A stretch of 64,000 bases of DNA from Leeuwenhoekiella sp044542075 (GTDB taxonomy: Bacteria > Bacteroidota > Bacteroidia > Flavobacteriales > Flavobacteriaceae). The stretch is taken from contig NZ_JBITTU010000010.1 in the NCBI RefSeq assembly GCF_044542075.1, positions 90,126 to 154,125 of the forward strand, read 5' to 3'. Numbering within the stretch: the stretch's first letter is position 1; each line of letters starts with the position of its first letter. Both the position numbers and the translations under genes were made by a program. The notes under the pieces are model-generated. The model searched no databases, was not told the origin of the DNA, and saw only the letters and a list, made by a program, of their open reading frames with translations. This document shows positions 36,301 through 44,935 of this stretch, one piece after another.

Positions 36301-36570
36301 TGAGTACACTAACGTAGCCCCCTTAGAAACTCGTATACTATACCTCCCGTCAAAATCTGTAGCAGTACCGTTATTTGTACCTTTCTCTTGTACAGTTACC
36401 CCTATTAAAGGTTGCTTATCGTTACCGTCATAAATTGTTCCTGTAACCACATTTTGAGGAGCTCCTGATATTTCTGTATTTGCAGCAAATAAACTGCCGC
36501 AAGTAAGACTCCCTAAAACCACGAGAAGCAAACAAAACCGGTGCTTTAATTTATTAATAGTATGTATCAT
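33340..36570 (-). CDS. SusC/RagA-family TonB-linked outer-membrane transporter (PUL 1)
   Basis: 1076 residues: signal peptide (ending SLFAANTE), carboxypeptidase-regulatory-like domain (VTGTIYDGNDKQPLIGVTVQEKGTNNGTATDFDGRYSI), a plug (GRVPGMISYQRSGEPGADNSDFFIRGLST ... DPLILIDGIEST ... SVYGARGANGVVLITTKRGK), and a large barrel ending in an aromatic Phe (VYNFGLQFDF). It imports oligosaccharides across the outer membrane using TonB. It is the first gene of the main minus-strand operon, 191 bp downstream of the GH43 gene. This spacer probably holds its promoter. Confidence 0.96.
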   Translation of the reverse strand: MIHTINKLKHRFCLLLVVLGSLTCGSLFAANTEISGAPQNVVTGTIYDGNDKQPLIGVTVQEKGTNNGTATDFDGRYSIRVSKGATLVYSFVGFVTKEVVVGDQQTIDMTLNLSQESLEETVVIAFSGKQKKTNMVTSVVSVNPEQLKGPTNNLTNMLAGRVPGMISYQRSGEPGADNSDFFIRGLSTFGSGKRDPLILIDGIESTSTDLARLQPDDIDSFSVLKDAAAASVYGARGANGVVLITTKRGKSGKTNFSFRSQTRVSSNTKNFNFADNITYMNMANEAALTRDRQAILPYTQTKIDRTAAGDNPLLYPSNNWIDKMVKDYTVNESINISASGGSEKARYYVAGTYNIDNGILDVEPINNFNSNIKLRNYSIRSNLDIELTETTDLSLNVYGQFDDYNGPVGGSDRYDGSPVSGGTYVFNTAVWSNPVAFPAIYPQELKPLIEHPLFGGAPSQLGGNSLLFNPYAEMVKGYQTSKASTIQAQIQIKQDLAFITEGLSFRSMGYIRRYAFYEIQRQYNPFYYSSSLNPIDNSISLSVLNDGSEGSIGTTGTEFIDVIGGSNRQSINSRIYNESQINYNRTFDEKHAVSAMLLNLIYSTENGVVGNDLQGSLPFRNHGISGSLSYAFDDRYLTSFSFGYNGSERFAKGHRYGFFPSVGLGWRISKEKFFEPLSDAVTNLKLRLTYGRAGNDQIGEDRDRFFYLSNVNSNNPFYGATFGQDFNYGRPGVLVSRYPNEEIGWEESEQYNLGIDLELYKSLNVTVDIFKQKRSNILQTRSEIGSVIGLTAQPQANFAELESHGFEVALDYNKQFNNNWWTQLRATMTYATNEITQYDELNYPDELSYLSRVGQHSSQTYGYIAERLFVDQEEVNNSPTQFGDVNGGDIKYRDVNGDGQITPLDQVPIGLPTVPEFIYGFGGSVGYKNLDLSMFFQGSARSSFFIDPRRIAPFIVEGRYQNGLLNVIAEDYWSEDNRDAYAFWPRLSQTQETNNIQRSTWWLRNGDFLRLKNVEIGYKAPEKVLNALNIKSLRVYVSALNLAVWSSFDLWDPEMGGNGLGYPIQSVYNFGLQFDF

Positions 36571-36761
36571 AATTTTATTTTATCGTCAAAGTAATTTTAT
36601 TCAATACTCTCATTTATTTAGTTCAGATTGATTTGATAAGAAAATGGGCACCTTGATCTGTTTAGTCATAATTTGTTGTTTTTAAATTGTTTAGCTGTTT
36701 ATTATAAATATTTCTAATTACTATATCGATTGAGGAGTTGTTAATTATTTTACTTTTAAAT

Positions 36762-37895
36762 CTAGGGTTGAATAGCATTGTGGTCTGCAAAATTCCACGT
36801 ATCCATCCACTTTATTTGGGGTTTCTCATCTTTGATTAGTATAGGTAACCAGATGTATCTGCCATCTATATGATTTTTAGGACTCCAACGGTCACCCATA
36901 TATAAAAATGTATTCTCTTTACCTTCAACCGGTAATACATGAGTGCTTTGTGAATTAAAGGTTACCTCAGCGCGCTTACCCCTTGCCGGGTTGCCCAGAG
37001 ATTCCCACGGCCCCCATATAGATTTTGCGCTAAAGGATCTTGCAGGATTGGGTGCCCAACCGGTTAGGCCTGATGTAATCATATAATAGGTGTCTTCCTG
37101 TTTAAAAACTGCCGGTGCTTCATTTTGACCTCCGGGCTGCATACGCACCCATCTAGAAGTAAAATCAAGGTAATCGTCTGTTAATTCTGAAATATGAAGC
37201 GTCTGGTTTTCTTCAGAAGAGTGAATATGGTAAGCCTTACCATCATCATCAACAAAAATGGTCATATCCCGAGACATCTGCCCTTCTTCAAAATCTCTGC
37301 GTACATATAGTCCTTCAACTAAGGCAGCGCTCCATTCTGGTGTCCACCATTCAAGGCTTGCATCATTTTTCTGTGTCTCCTGGTTTTTTAAAGGAAAATT
37401 TAATGGCCATACTCCCACATTGGGTCTATACGACTTTAAGTAGTGAAATGGACCTGTGGGCAAATCACTTATCGCAACACCGGTACGTGCCGCATGATAT
37501 CCTTGATCTTTAAGCTCAAGGTGAAACCACATTACATATTTACTGGTCTTTTTATTATATACTACCTTGGGCCTTTCAATTACAGATCCTTTAGTGATTT
37601 CTGAATCTAAATCTGTACTTACCGCAAGAGCTACCCCTTCATTCTTCCAATTAAAAAGATCTGTTGAAGAGTAAACTCGCACTCCTACCTGAGCTATGCT
37701 GCTTCGGTCTTTATGCTCCCCATACCAGTAGTAAGTACCATCTTCAAAATAAATACCACCGCCATGTGCATTAATATGTTTTCCGTCTGTGTCTTTCCAA
37801 ATTTTACCAGGCTCAAAATGCTTATTAGTTGCGTTTTGAGATACACACGATTGTGTGAACATTATAAGAAAAAGAAAAAAGCCGATTAATTTCAT
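36762..37895 (-). CDS. GH43 enzyme, subfamily 24/34 type (candidate exo-beta-galactanase)
   Basis: 377 residues with a lipobox-like start (MFTQSCVSQ, Cys17). It forms a five-bladed propeller: HINAHGGGIYFEDGTYYWYGEH, VRVYSSTDLFNWKNEGVAL, SVIERPKVVYNKKTSKYVMWFH, SRDMTIFVDDDGKAYHI, and EAPAVFKQEDTYYMITSGLTGW. The first-blade catalytic Asp of ordinary GH43 enzymes is absent (NAHGGG instead), while ERPKV and EAPAVF hold glutamates; this pattern is what I associate with exo-beta-1,3-galactanase-like subfamilies. Activity on a beta-galactan side of the PUL substrate is inferred. It lies just upstream of SusC and divergent from the regulator. Confidence 0.8.
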   Translation of the reverse strand: MKLIGFFLFLIMFTQSCVSQNATNKHFEPGKIWKDTDGKHINAHGGGIYFEDGTYYWYGEHKDRSSIAQVGVRVYSSTDLFNWKNEGVALAVSTDLDSEITKGSVIERPKVVYNKKTSKYVMWFHLELKDQGYHAARTGVAISDLPTGPFHYLKSYRPNVGVWPLNFPLKNQETQKNDASLEWWTPEWSAALVEGLYVRRDFEEGQMSRDMTIFVDDDGKAYHIHSSEENQTLHISELTDDYLDFTSRWVRMQPGGQNEAPAVFKQEDTYYMITSGLTGWAPNPARSFSAKSIWGPWESLGNPARGKRAEVTFNSQSTHVLPVEGKENTFLYMGDRWSPKNHIDGRYIWLPILIKDEKPQIKWMDTWNFADHNAIQP

Positions 37896-37914
37896 CTTAA
37901 AGAATTGTGATTTT

Positions 37915-37929
37915 TGTGTTATTTACACA
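37915..37929 (-). promoter_or_regulatory. Palindrome upstream of GH43, weakly like the 19-bp operator
   Basis: TGTGT-TATTT-ACACA, 20 bp upstream of the GH43 start codon. It agrees with the core of the 19094-19112 palindrome (reverse strand TGTGTTTATTACA) at 11 of 13 positions, but its arms are TGTGT/ACACA, not AAATGT/ACATTT. This could be a diverged copy of the same site or a coincidence. Confidence 0.35.
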
Positions 37930-38010
37930 CTTAATTTGAGCGTAAATTGTCAAATCAAAAAGTAATGTTAATTACTTATACAATTTTCTATAAATCAAAG
38001 CATTACAATA

Positions 38011-38044
38011 GGGGGTTAATCGCTAAATTTAGGGGGGTTAATCG
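38011..38044. promoter_or_regulatory. Two direct repeats GGGGGTTAATCG, 22 bp apart
   Basis: Exact 12-bp copies at 38011-38022 and 38033-38044, start-to-start 22 bp (two helical turns). They stand in the divergent spacer of the GH43 gene and the hybrid two-component regulator. AraC-type DNA-binding domains commonly bind such direct repeats, so this is a candidate site of the neighbouring regulator. No second copy was found near the SusC gene. Confidence 0.6.
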
Positions 38045-38152
38045 TTCAAACCCTTTAGAATCAATAGTTTTTTATAATCTGATACTATAAAGAACCTTTT
38101 AGTTTAAGAAAAAATTAAGATATTCGAAAAATCAAATTTTGCTTACTTTTTT

Positions 38153-41100
38153 ATGATAAACAAAATATACTTACTGTTTTTTGCATGCACTCTCTCCTGG
38201 TCATTTTACGGTCAAACCGAAAACCTGAAGAATCAATTTCCTTTAGAGCGACGTCTTAGCTTTTATAATCTGGATACCGAAAAAGGCCTGTCAAATAATA
38301 CTGTAAAATCTATCGTTGAAGATTCACTCGGCTTTTTATGGATTGGCACATCTGATGGTTTAAATAAATATGATGGAAATGAGTTTAAAATTTTTAGAAG
38401 AGAAAACTCTGCATTAAGCAACAACTACATACAAAATTTGATTCTTAGTAAATCTGGCGCAATCAAAATAGCTACAGATGGTGGTGTAAATAATTATAAT
38501 CCACGTAAAGAGCAATTAACACTATTTAATGAAGTAGACCCTACCTTAAGTCTGAGTATAAATTCGCTGGTAGAGTTAAAAGACTCTCGTTTAGTGATAG
38601 GTGCTTATAATCAAGGTTTACACATTTTTAATAAAACTAATAAAGAAGTATATCTAGGAGAGCACGATTTAACCTCCTTAAAAATATCTAGTCTTGCTAA
38701 TCAACAAGATTCAATAATCTGGATAGGTACATTTGATAAGGGTGTAGATAAACTCAATTTAAATACCCTCAAGATAGAACACATTGCTATTGAAACTGAA
38801 ACAACAAAATCTAACTGGATCAATTGCCTTTTTGTAGATAGCAAAAATAATTTATGGATAGGTACTAATAATGGCTTGACTGTAAGAACGCCTAATGGAC
38901 GCTTGGTAAGTCTTAATGAAACAAATACAAAATACGGGCTTAGTAATAATCAGGTACACGCTGTGGCAGAAGATAATTACGGTCAAATTTGGATAGGTAC
39001 GTATGCGGGTGGTCTTAACATCATAAATCCAAATTTGTTACTCAAGGATGATTTGAGATTTTCTGTACGCAAATATTTACCTAAAGAAGATGGAAGCAGT
39101 ATTTACAATGCTACCATAAATACCATTTTTAAAGATCATAGAGGCTATATGTGGATAGGCACCAATGCGGGTTTAAATTTTGTTGATCCTGATGGCGAAC
39201 CTGTAAAATTGCTTAAAAATGATCTTATAGGTTCGCAAAAGTTGGCTCATGATCGTATAAGTGCTATTTCAGAATGTGCTACCGGTAAAGTTTATTTAGG
39301 TACAGATGGTGGTGGTATAGATATTTATGATCCTGTTACCGGTAATTTTAACTATTCGGTCTATAGTACTGCTAATGGCTTAAAATCAAATCAGGTACAA
39401 GCTACACTTAGAGATAATGCACAACGCCTGTGGATAGGAACTTACAGAGATGGCCTCAATATGTACAATCTAGCTACACAAAAATGGAGCTATTATTTAC
39501 AGGGAGACACTCAGGACGGTAATGACGTACGTGTGGTTTATCAGGATTTCAATAATGATATTTGGGCTGGTACAAACCGCGGTGGTCTTTATAAATACAA
39601 TACAACTAAAGATACCTTTGACTACGTATCAGCATTAGATGTAATCTACCCAAAAATGGATATACGAGATATTAAAATGGATCGTCATGGAATCCTATGG
39701 ATGGCTTCATACGGAAATGGGGTTTTGAGATACAATCCTAAAACCAAAAAGGCATATTCCTATTTTAATGGAAGTCTTGGCGGAATGACCAATAATGTTG
39801 TTTTCTGTATTTGGGTATTAGATGATGACAGTATTGTTGCAGGATTAAAATACGGAGGTATTATACATTTTAATAGAGATGATACTGAAGCTTTAAATCT
39901 TACCGAAAAAGATGGTCTAAGTAACAATACAGTCAACAGCATGGCGCTATATGACGACAGCAGTCTATGGTTAGGGACTTATAAAGGAATTAGCAAATAC
40001 AATTATATTGATCATACATTAGAAAATATTAATTCATTTAATAATATACAGAAGAGTGAATATAATATAGGAGCCGCATTAAAAAGTAGTTCTGGTTTTA
40101 TGTATTTTGGCGGTAATAAAGGTCTTACTATTTTTAAACCTGAAGAGCTAAATGTGCAGCGCACAACTAATAGCATTATTATAAAAAACCTGTCTATCTT
40201 TAATACAGATATAGCTGTTGAGTCACAAGACGAAAACGCAATTTTAAAAGAATCAATTGCATATAGCGACCAATTGATACTTAAACATAATCAAAATAAT
40301 TTTTCATTAGATTTTACGAGTTTAAAATTTCCCTTTGCAGACAATGTAAATTACTCCTACAATCTAGAAGGATATAATGAATTCTGGACCAGTTTAAAAA
40401 ATTCTAACCGCATAAACTTTAGCAACATCCCTCCGGGTGATTATACTTTAAAAATAGCGGCAGAGTCTGATATTGAATCTCCTTATTATAAAGAATTTAA
40501 AATCACCATACTCCCACCCTTTTGGAAAACTTTACCTGCCTATATCTTCTATATTGTCACCTCTATTATTTTAATTACTGCAGGTCTTAGATATTACTCA
40601 GAACGTATCAAACTCAAAAACTCCTTGCTCTTCGAAAAAAAGCAACGCCAGCTAGAACAAGACTTAAACGAAGAACGCATACGGTTTTATACTGGTTTTT
40701 CGCACGAACTCAAAACACCGCTCACCCTCATACTTGCACCCTTAGAAACTTTACTTGAAGAAATCAAACAGAAAGAACAGCGCAATAGTTTAAAGTTGAT
40801 TAAGCGTAATGCAAATAATTTATTACAATTCATCAACAAGTTGCTTGAGTTTAGAAAAAGTGAAGAAGGTCTGAGTAAACTTAATCTTAATGAGTATAAT
40901 CTTTCAAAACATATAACTAAATGGCTCGCTACGTATAAACCACTATTGAAGAAGAAGAACATAAATTTGACGGTCACAATGCCACAAAACCCTATTAAAT
41001 TTTATTGTGATCTCGAAAAGTTGCACATCATCATAAATAATTTACTTTCAAACGCCATAAAGTATACAACTAAAGACGGTCAAATCAAGGTAAGTTTTAC

Positions 41101-42232
41101 GCAAGATGATACGTCTATATATTTAAGTATAAGTGATTCTGGAAGTGGAATTATGGCAGACGATCTAAATCATATTTTTGAATGGTATTATCAATCTAAC
41201 ACATCTGTAAAAAAAGATGGTACCGGCATTGGTCTAGCGCTTTCAAAACGTTTTGCAGAGTTACACAACGGTAAATTAGATGTGACGAGTAATCCTGGTA
41301 TAGGAAGCACATTTACACTCACCCTACCCAAAGATGACCGTTTAATTGATGCCTTTTTAGAAAATAGTCCCAATGCCTTATTTAATAAAAAAGCGGTTGA
41401 GCAACGCATTAAAGATGCAGATATGTCTATTGAAAAAACTAACGTAAATAATCTGCTGGTACAAACCGAAAATGCACGTAAACTCATACTGCTTATAGAT
41501 GACAATCCAGATATACTTGAGTTTCTAGATAGTGCATTAGCTTCTAAATATGATTTAATTCATGCAGAGAATGGCGAGGAAGGAATTCAACAGGCTACTA
41601 AATACATACCAGATTTGATTATAAGCGATATTATGATGCCTGTAAAAACAGGCATTGATTTGTGTCATTTCCTTAAAAACAATAAAGAAACTTCTCACAT
41701 ACCTATAATTTTACTTTCTGCTAAAAGTAATTTTGAAATGATTGAAACGGGTTATACTGAAGGTGCAGATGATTATATGGTTAAACCCTTTAATGTGCAG
41801 GTTTTAAGAGCCCGTATTGAAAATTTAATCGCAACCCGTAGAAAATTATTAGAAGGGTTTTCAGAAAAGTCAAAAGACGACTCAAATCAAGGTGATGCAG
41901 ATCGAAAACTTTTGCAAATAGAGAAAAAGTTTCTCGAAGAATTTCAAATAGCGGTTTTTGACAATATGCAGCAGGGTATAAAAACTGTAGAAGTCGTATC
42001 TGAAGAAATAGGTATGAGCAGGTCTTCGTTATTCCGGAAAATTAAAGCTATTACAGGTCAGAATATTAATGAATACATACGTAATTTAAAAATCGAACGC
42101 GCCGCTTACTTAATCGAAAAAGAGAATTTTACCGTATCTCAGGCTGCTTTTGAAGTGGGCTTTGCAGACGCAAAATATTTTAGAAAAATCTTTAAGGAGA
42201 AATATGGTAAAACCCCATCTGCACTTAAATAA
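38153..42232 (+). CDS. Hybrid two-component system regulator (HTCS) of the PUL
   Basis: 1359 residues in one chain. A signal-peptide-like start is followed by about fourteen propeller repeats (SIVEDSLGFLWIGTSDGLNKYD, AVAEDNYGQIWIGTYAGGLNI and others, to about residue 680), then a Y_Y_Y sensor domain, a membrane helix (about 795-815), histidine kinase with H851 in FSHELKTPLTL and N-box NNLLSNAIKYT, receiver with phospho-acceptor D1159 in IISDIMMP, and an AraC-type HTH (about 1260-1359). Such HTCS bind a glycan breakdown product in the periplasm and activate the linked PUL. It is transcribed away from the PUL and has direct-repeat sites just upstream. Confidence 0.95.
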   Translation: MINKIYLLFFACTLSWSFYGQTENLKNQFPLERRLSFYNLDTEKGLSNNTVKSIVEDSLGFLWIGTSDGLNKYDGNEFKIFRRENSALSNNYIQNLILSKSGAIKIATDGGVNNYNPRKEQLTLFNEVDPTLSLSINSLVELKDSRLVIGAYNQGLHIFNKTNKEVYLGEHDLTSLKISSLANQQDSIIWIGTFDKGVDKLNLNTLKIEHIAIETETTKSNWINCLFVDSKNNLWIGTNNGLTVRTPNGRLVSLNETNTKYGLSNNQVHAVAEDNYGQIWIGTYAGGLNIINPNLLLKDDLRFSVRKYLPKEDGSSIYNATINTIFKDHRGYMWIGTNAGLNFVDPDGEPVKLLKNDLIGSQKLAHDRISAISECATGKVYLGTDGGGIDIYDPVTGNFNYSVYSTANGLKSNQVQATLRDNAQRLWIGTYRDGLNMYNLATQKWSYYLQGDTQDGNDVRVVYQDFNNDIWAGTNRGGLYKYNTTKDTFDYVSALDVIYPKMDIRDIKMDRHGILWMASYGNGVLRYNPKTKKAYSYFNGSLGGMTNNVVFCIWVLDDDSIVAGLKYGGIIHFNRDDTEALNLTEKDGLSNNTVNSMALYDDSSLWLGTYKGISKYNYIDHTLENINSFNNIQKSEYNIGAALKSSSGFMYFGGNKGLTIFKPEELNVQRTTNSIIIKNLSIFNTDIAVESQDENAILKESIAYSDQLILKHNQNNFSLDFTSLKFPFADNVNYSYNLEGYNEFWTSLKNSNRINFSNIPPGDYTLKIAAESDIESPYYKEFKITILPPFWKTLPAYIFYIVTSIILITAGLRYYSERIKLKNSLLFEKKQRQLEQDLNEERIRFYTGFSHELKTPLTLILAPLETLLEEIKQKEQRNSLKLIKRNANNLLQFINKLLEFRKSEEGLSKLNLNEYNLSKHITKWLATYKPLLKKKNINLTVTMPQNPIKFYCDLEKLHIIINNLLSNAIKYTTKDGQIKVSFTQDDTSIYLSISDSGSGIMADDLNHIFEWYYQSNTSVKKDGTGIGLALSKRFAELHNGKLDVTSNPGIGSTFTLTLPKDDRLIDAFLENSPNALFNKKAVEQRIKDADMSIEKTNVNNLLVQTENARKLILLIDDNPDILEFLDSALASKYDLIHAENGEEGIQQATKYIPDLIISDIMMPVKTGIDLCHFLKNNKETSHIPIILLSAKSNFEMIETGYTEGADDYMVKPFNVQVLRARIENLIATRRKLLEGFSEKSKDDSNQGDADRKLLQIEKKFLEEFQIAVFDNMQQGIKTVEVVSEEIGMSRSSLFRKIKAITGQNINEYIRNLKIERAAYLIEKENFTVSQAAFEVGFADAKYFRKIFKEKYGKTPSALK

Positions 42233-42268
42233 AAAAAGCCCTTTACCTAAAGTAAAGGGCTTTTTAAT
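42233..42268. terminator. Terminator between regulator and tandem GH43 gene
   Basis: AAAAAGCCCTTTAC (42233-42246) pairs with GTAAAGGGCTTTTT (42252-42265), 5-nt loop, flanked by A and T runs on the two sides, so it can work in both directions. It separates the convergent regulator and GH43 genes. Confidence 0.92.
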
Positions 42269-42293
42269 AATTGTGTATAAAATGAAAATTAGG

Positions 42294-44456
42294 TTATTTA
42301 TCAATCACACTTACCGTGTTAATACCTTCTAATGTTGGGGTAACTTCAAGTATTGAGCCGTCTTCTGCAAATGTAAGTTTGTCTATTGCAACCTCTCTGT
42401 GAAATCCTGCAGCACCCCCCATCGCTAATCCGCGTGGTCGCGTAAATCTATGATAAACAATATACCAGTCATCAGTACCCGGAACATTGATTACCGAGTT
42501 ATGCCCTGTACCATAAATTTGGTTTGCTTCATCTTTTTTAATCACCATATTAGATTCTGGTATGGTTAAAGGTCCTAAAGGCGATTTAGCTGTTGCATAC
42601 CGCACGCGATAGTCTGGACTACGAGTGTCATCTTCTGACCACAGGAAGTAATAAATTCCGTTTCTGTAAAACACTTCGGTACCTTCTCTATAAGTACCGT
42701 CTGGCGTTAATTCTACAATTGTTTCTTCTTTTAATGAGAGCATATCCTCATTGAGTTCTGCAGCTCCCATATACCCATTACCCCAATAAAAATAACTCTT
42801 ACCACTCACAGGATCTGTAAAAACATCTGGATCTATAATTTGGCCGCCACCACGTTTTATTGCCGCCGGTTTCTCACTAATAAAAGCAGTACCCTTATCT
42901 GTAAAAGGACCTGCAGGATTATCTGCCACAGCAACTCCTATGTTTTGTGCTGCTGAGAAGTAATAAAAATACTTCAGCTTACCGTCGATTTCTTTTTCTG
43001 CAATACACGGTGCCCAAGCATTGCGATCTGCCCAGGATACATCTTTCTTTAAATCAAGAATAACGCCTTCATCCTGCCAGTGTACTAAATCTTCAGAAGA
43101 AAAAGTTTTAAAGTAGGTACCAGACCAGCCATCAAAACCATCACTGGTAGGGTAGAGATAGAATTTTTTATCTGTATTTGAATAGATAATTTCGGGGTCT
43201 GCGTAATAGCCATCTAATGCCGGGTTTTTAGCAACAGCCGCTTCAACGGTATAAGTTACTTTTTCGCCATCAGGCATTACCACAGTATACGGCACAGCTC
43301 CTTTTGAGAAATCCTGAGCACCTGTTTCTTCTAATTTCACTCCCGGAAACGTAATCAACTGCACATCTAAATTTTGTAAACTGCTATCTACCCGTACAGG
43401 AAGGTATACAGATTTTTTAACCGGGTCAATAACTATATTTTGCTGTCTTACAGCAGTTGCCTGGCTTCCTAAGATTAAGGGTAAGTCTTTAGAAGGAAAT
43501 GCTTTTAATAAGCGCGTAGATTCTTCTTCAGTTATAGGAATAATTGTTCCGTGACGCGGATGAAAATTCATAGAGATTTTATCTGCTCCCAGCGCCTTAA
43601 AGTTGAGTAAATCTGTACTTTCGGCAAATTGATATTTACCATCTATATACATATCATATAACAATATATACGTGTCACTATTTATCATCTTAAATACGCT
43701 AGAGCCTTCTACTGCTCTATCGGTTTGATCTACATAGCCTTCTTTAGGGATATAGTCGCCGGTAAGACGGTCTGATACCGCAACGCGAATACCTTTTGTC
43801 GCAGTCCCTTCCGTTTTATAAAACAAATAGAACTTACCATCTTTACTTATGATATCTCCATCTATACACGATTTCTCATCGGGGCTATAAAAAAGCTGTT
43901 TTGGGGCTTCTTCTAAAGCGGTAAACTCTTTATTGATATAGGCATAGTAAATCTTGTCATAGCTTCCCGGCTGAAGCATTGAAAAATAGATCATATACTT
44001 ACCGGCAGCCTCATCATAAATGGTTTGTGGAGCCCAGGCGCGGGTTATATCTGAAAACTCGGAAAATGTTTTTGCAAGATCGATAACGGTTGTCTCCCAG
44101 CTTACTAAATCTGGTGACTTTGCCAGAATAATTCCCGTATTGCTCCACCCGTTATCAGTCTTTAAATCGGTAAGTACCATATAGAAGTTAGCATCATTTG
44201 TGCCTCTTAAAATATGAGGGTCGCGTACACCGCCAGTCTCGCTAATACGTTCTGTACTTACAATGGGTTGGTCATCATTTAAGGCATAAAAATTATAACC
44301 ATCTCTACTTAGCCCATAATGCACGGCCTCCTCACCTTCTGCATTACCGGTAAAATAAGTAAATAAATACGCTGTTTTCTGTGCAGACTCCGTAGGGTTT
44401 GAGCACGAAAATACCAAACCGGCCAGTGCGATAAACGAAATTTTTAATGATAACAT
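42294..44456 (-). CDS. Tandem GH43 enzyme lipoprotein (two complete catalytic propellers)
   Basis: 720 residues, lipobox Cys18 (LVFSCSNPT). Propeller 1 (about 30-310) has GGVRDPHILR, CIDGDII and VEGSSVF, which look like the Asp, Asp and Glu of a GH43 triad. A beta-sandwich linker (about 330-400) follows. Propeller 2 (about 405-715) has YYADPEIIYS, IIDPDVF and REGTEVFYRNGIYYF, a second Asp-Asp-Glu set. Two intact active sites in one chain suggest cutting of two linkages, for example arabinofuranosyl and xylosyl or galactosyl. It stands divergent from the second SusCD pair, so the two form a second small PUL. The first domain resembles arabinan-type GH43, but specificity is not readable. Confidence 0.82.
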   Translation of the reverse strand: MLSLKISFIALAGLVFSCSNPTESAQKTAYLFTYFTGNAEGEEAVHYGLSRDGYNFYALNDDQPIVSTERISETGGVRDPHILRGTNDANFYMVLTDLKTDNGWSNTGIILAKSPDLVSWETTVIDLAKTFSEFSDITRAWAPQTIYDEAAGKYMIYFSMLQPGSYDKIYYAYINKEFTALEEAPKQLFYSPDEKSCIDGDIISKDGKFYLFYKTEGTATKGIRVAVSDRLTGDYIPKEGYVDQTDRAVEGSSVFKMINSDTYILLYDMYIDGKYQFAESTDLLNFKALGADKISMNFHPRHGTIIPITEEESTRLLKAFPSKDLPLILGSQATAVRQQNIVIDPVKKSVYLPVRVDSSLQNLDVQLITFPGVKLEETGAQDFSKGAVPYTVVMPDGEKVTYTVEAAVAKNPALDGYYADPEIIYSNTDKKFYLYPTSDGFDGWSGTYFKTFSSEDLVHWQDEGVILDLKKDVSWADRNAWAPCIAEKEIDGKLKYFYYFSAAQNIGVAVADNPAGPFTDKGTAFISEKPAAIKRGGGQIIDPDVFTDPVSGKSYFYWGNGYMGAAELNEDMLSLKEETIVELTPDGTYREGTEVFYRNGIYYFLWSEDDTRSPDYRVRYATAKSPLGPLTIPESNMVIKKDEANQIYGTGHNSVINVPGTDDWYIVYHRFTRPRGLAMGGAAGFHREVAIDKLTFAEDGSILEVTPTLEGINTVSVIDK

Positions 44457-44935
44457 ATTAAGAAATTAATTAGTAAATGGCCTTATAAATAAATCATGAG
44501 GCATAAAATGAAACAACTTTTAATTTTAAAGCAGGCTAAAAACTACTTAGTATCAATTACTGTGTAAACACGATTCAAAATTTGACCATTTCAAATCATT
44601 CTACATTTTTCAGTAAATGGAAAGTAACAAAATAAACAAATATAAATGTGTTTTTTACATTTATATTGAAAAAATATTATTTATCCAGTTTCAATTTTCT
44701 CTTTTGATAGTAAATTTTTTATGAAAGTTCTATTAGTCTGCAAATCAATCACTCAATTAATTAATAAGATAAAACGTTTTAGCATTTCGATATAATAACC
44801 TCGCATCTGTTATACCTATTGGCTTCATCTTAAATAGGAACGTAAAAAAATAAACTAAAAAAATTTATCACATATTAAATGTTATTTATACATTTAACCT
44901 TCAATTTAATAGTATTCATTTTAATTTTTCACTTT
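44457..44935. other. Divergent promoter region of the second PUL
   Basis: About 480 bp of A+T-rich sequence between tandem GH43 (minus) and SusC 2 (plus). It contains the 19-bp palindrome at 44644-44662. I see no gene; the in-frame ATG at 44879 is an N-terminal over-extension of SusC. Confidence 0.6.
44644..44662 (-). promoter_or_regulatory. Second copy of the 19-bp palindromic operator
   Basis: Read on the minus strand it is AAATGTAAAAAACACATTT, differing from the copy at 19094-19112 at one position. The symmetric arms extend here to 11 bp (44639-44649 and 44657-44667). It lies about 190 bp from the GH43 start and about 275 bp from the SusC start, so could control both. Confidence 0.65.

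Noticed and set aside
44879..44935. Upstream ATG start for SusC 2
   Set aside because: Adds a second hydrophobic stretch before a normal signal peptide that begins at 44936.
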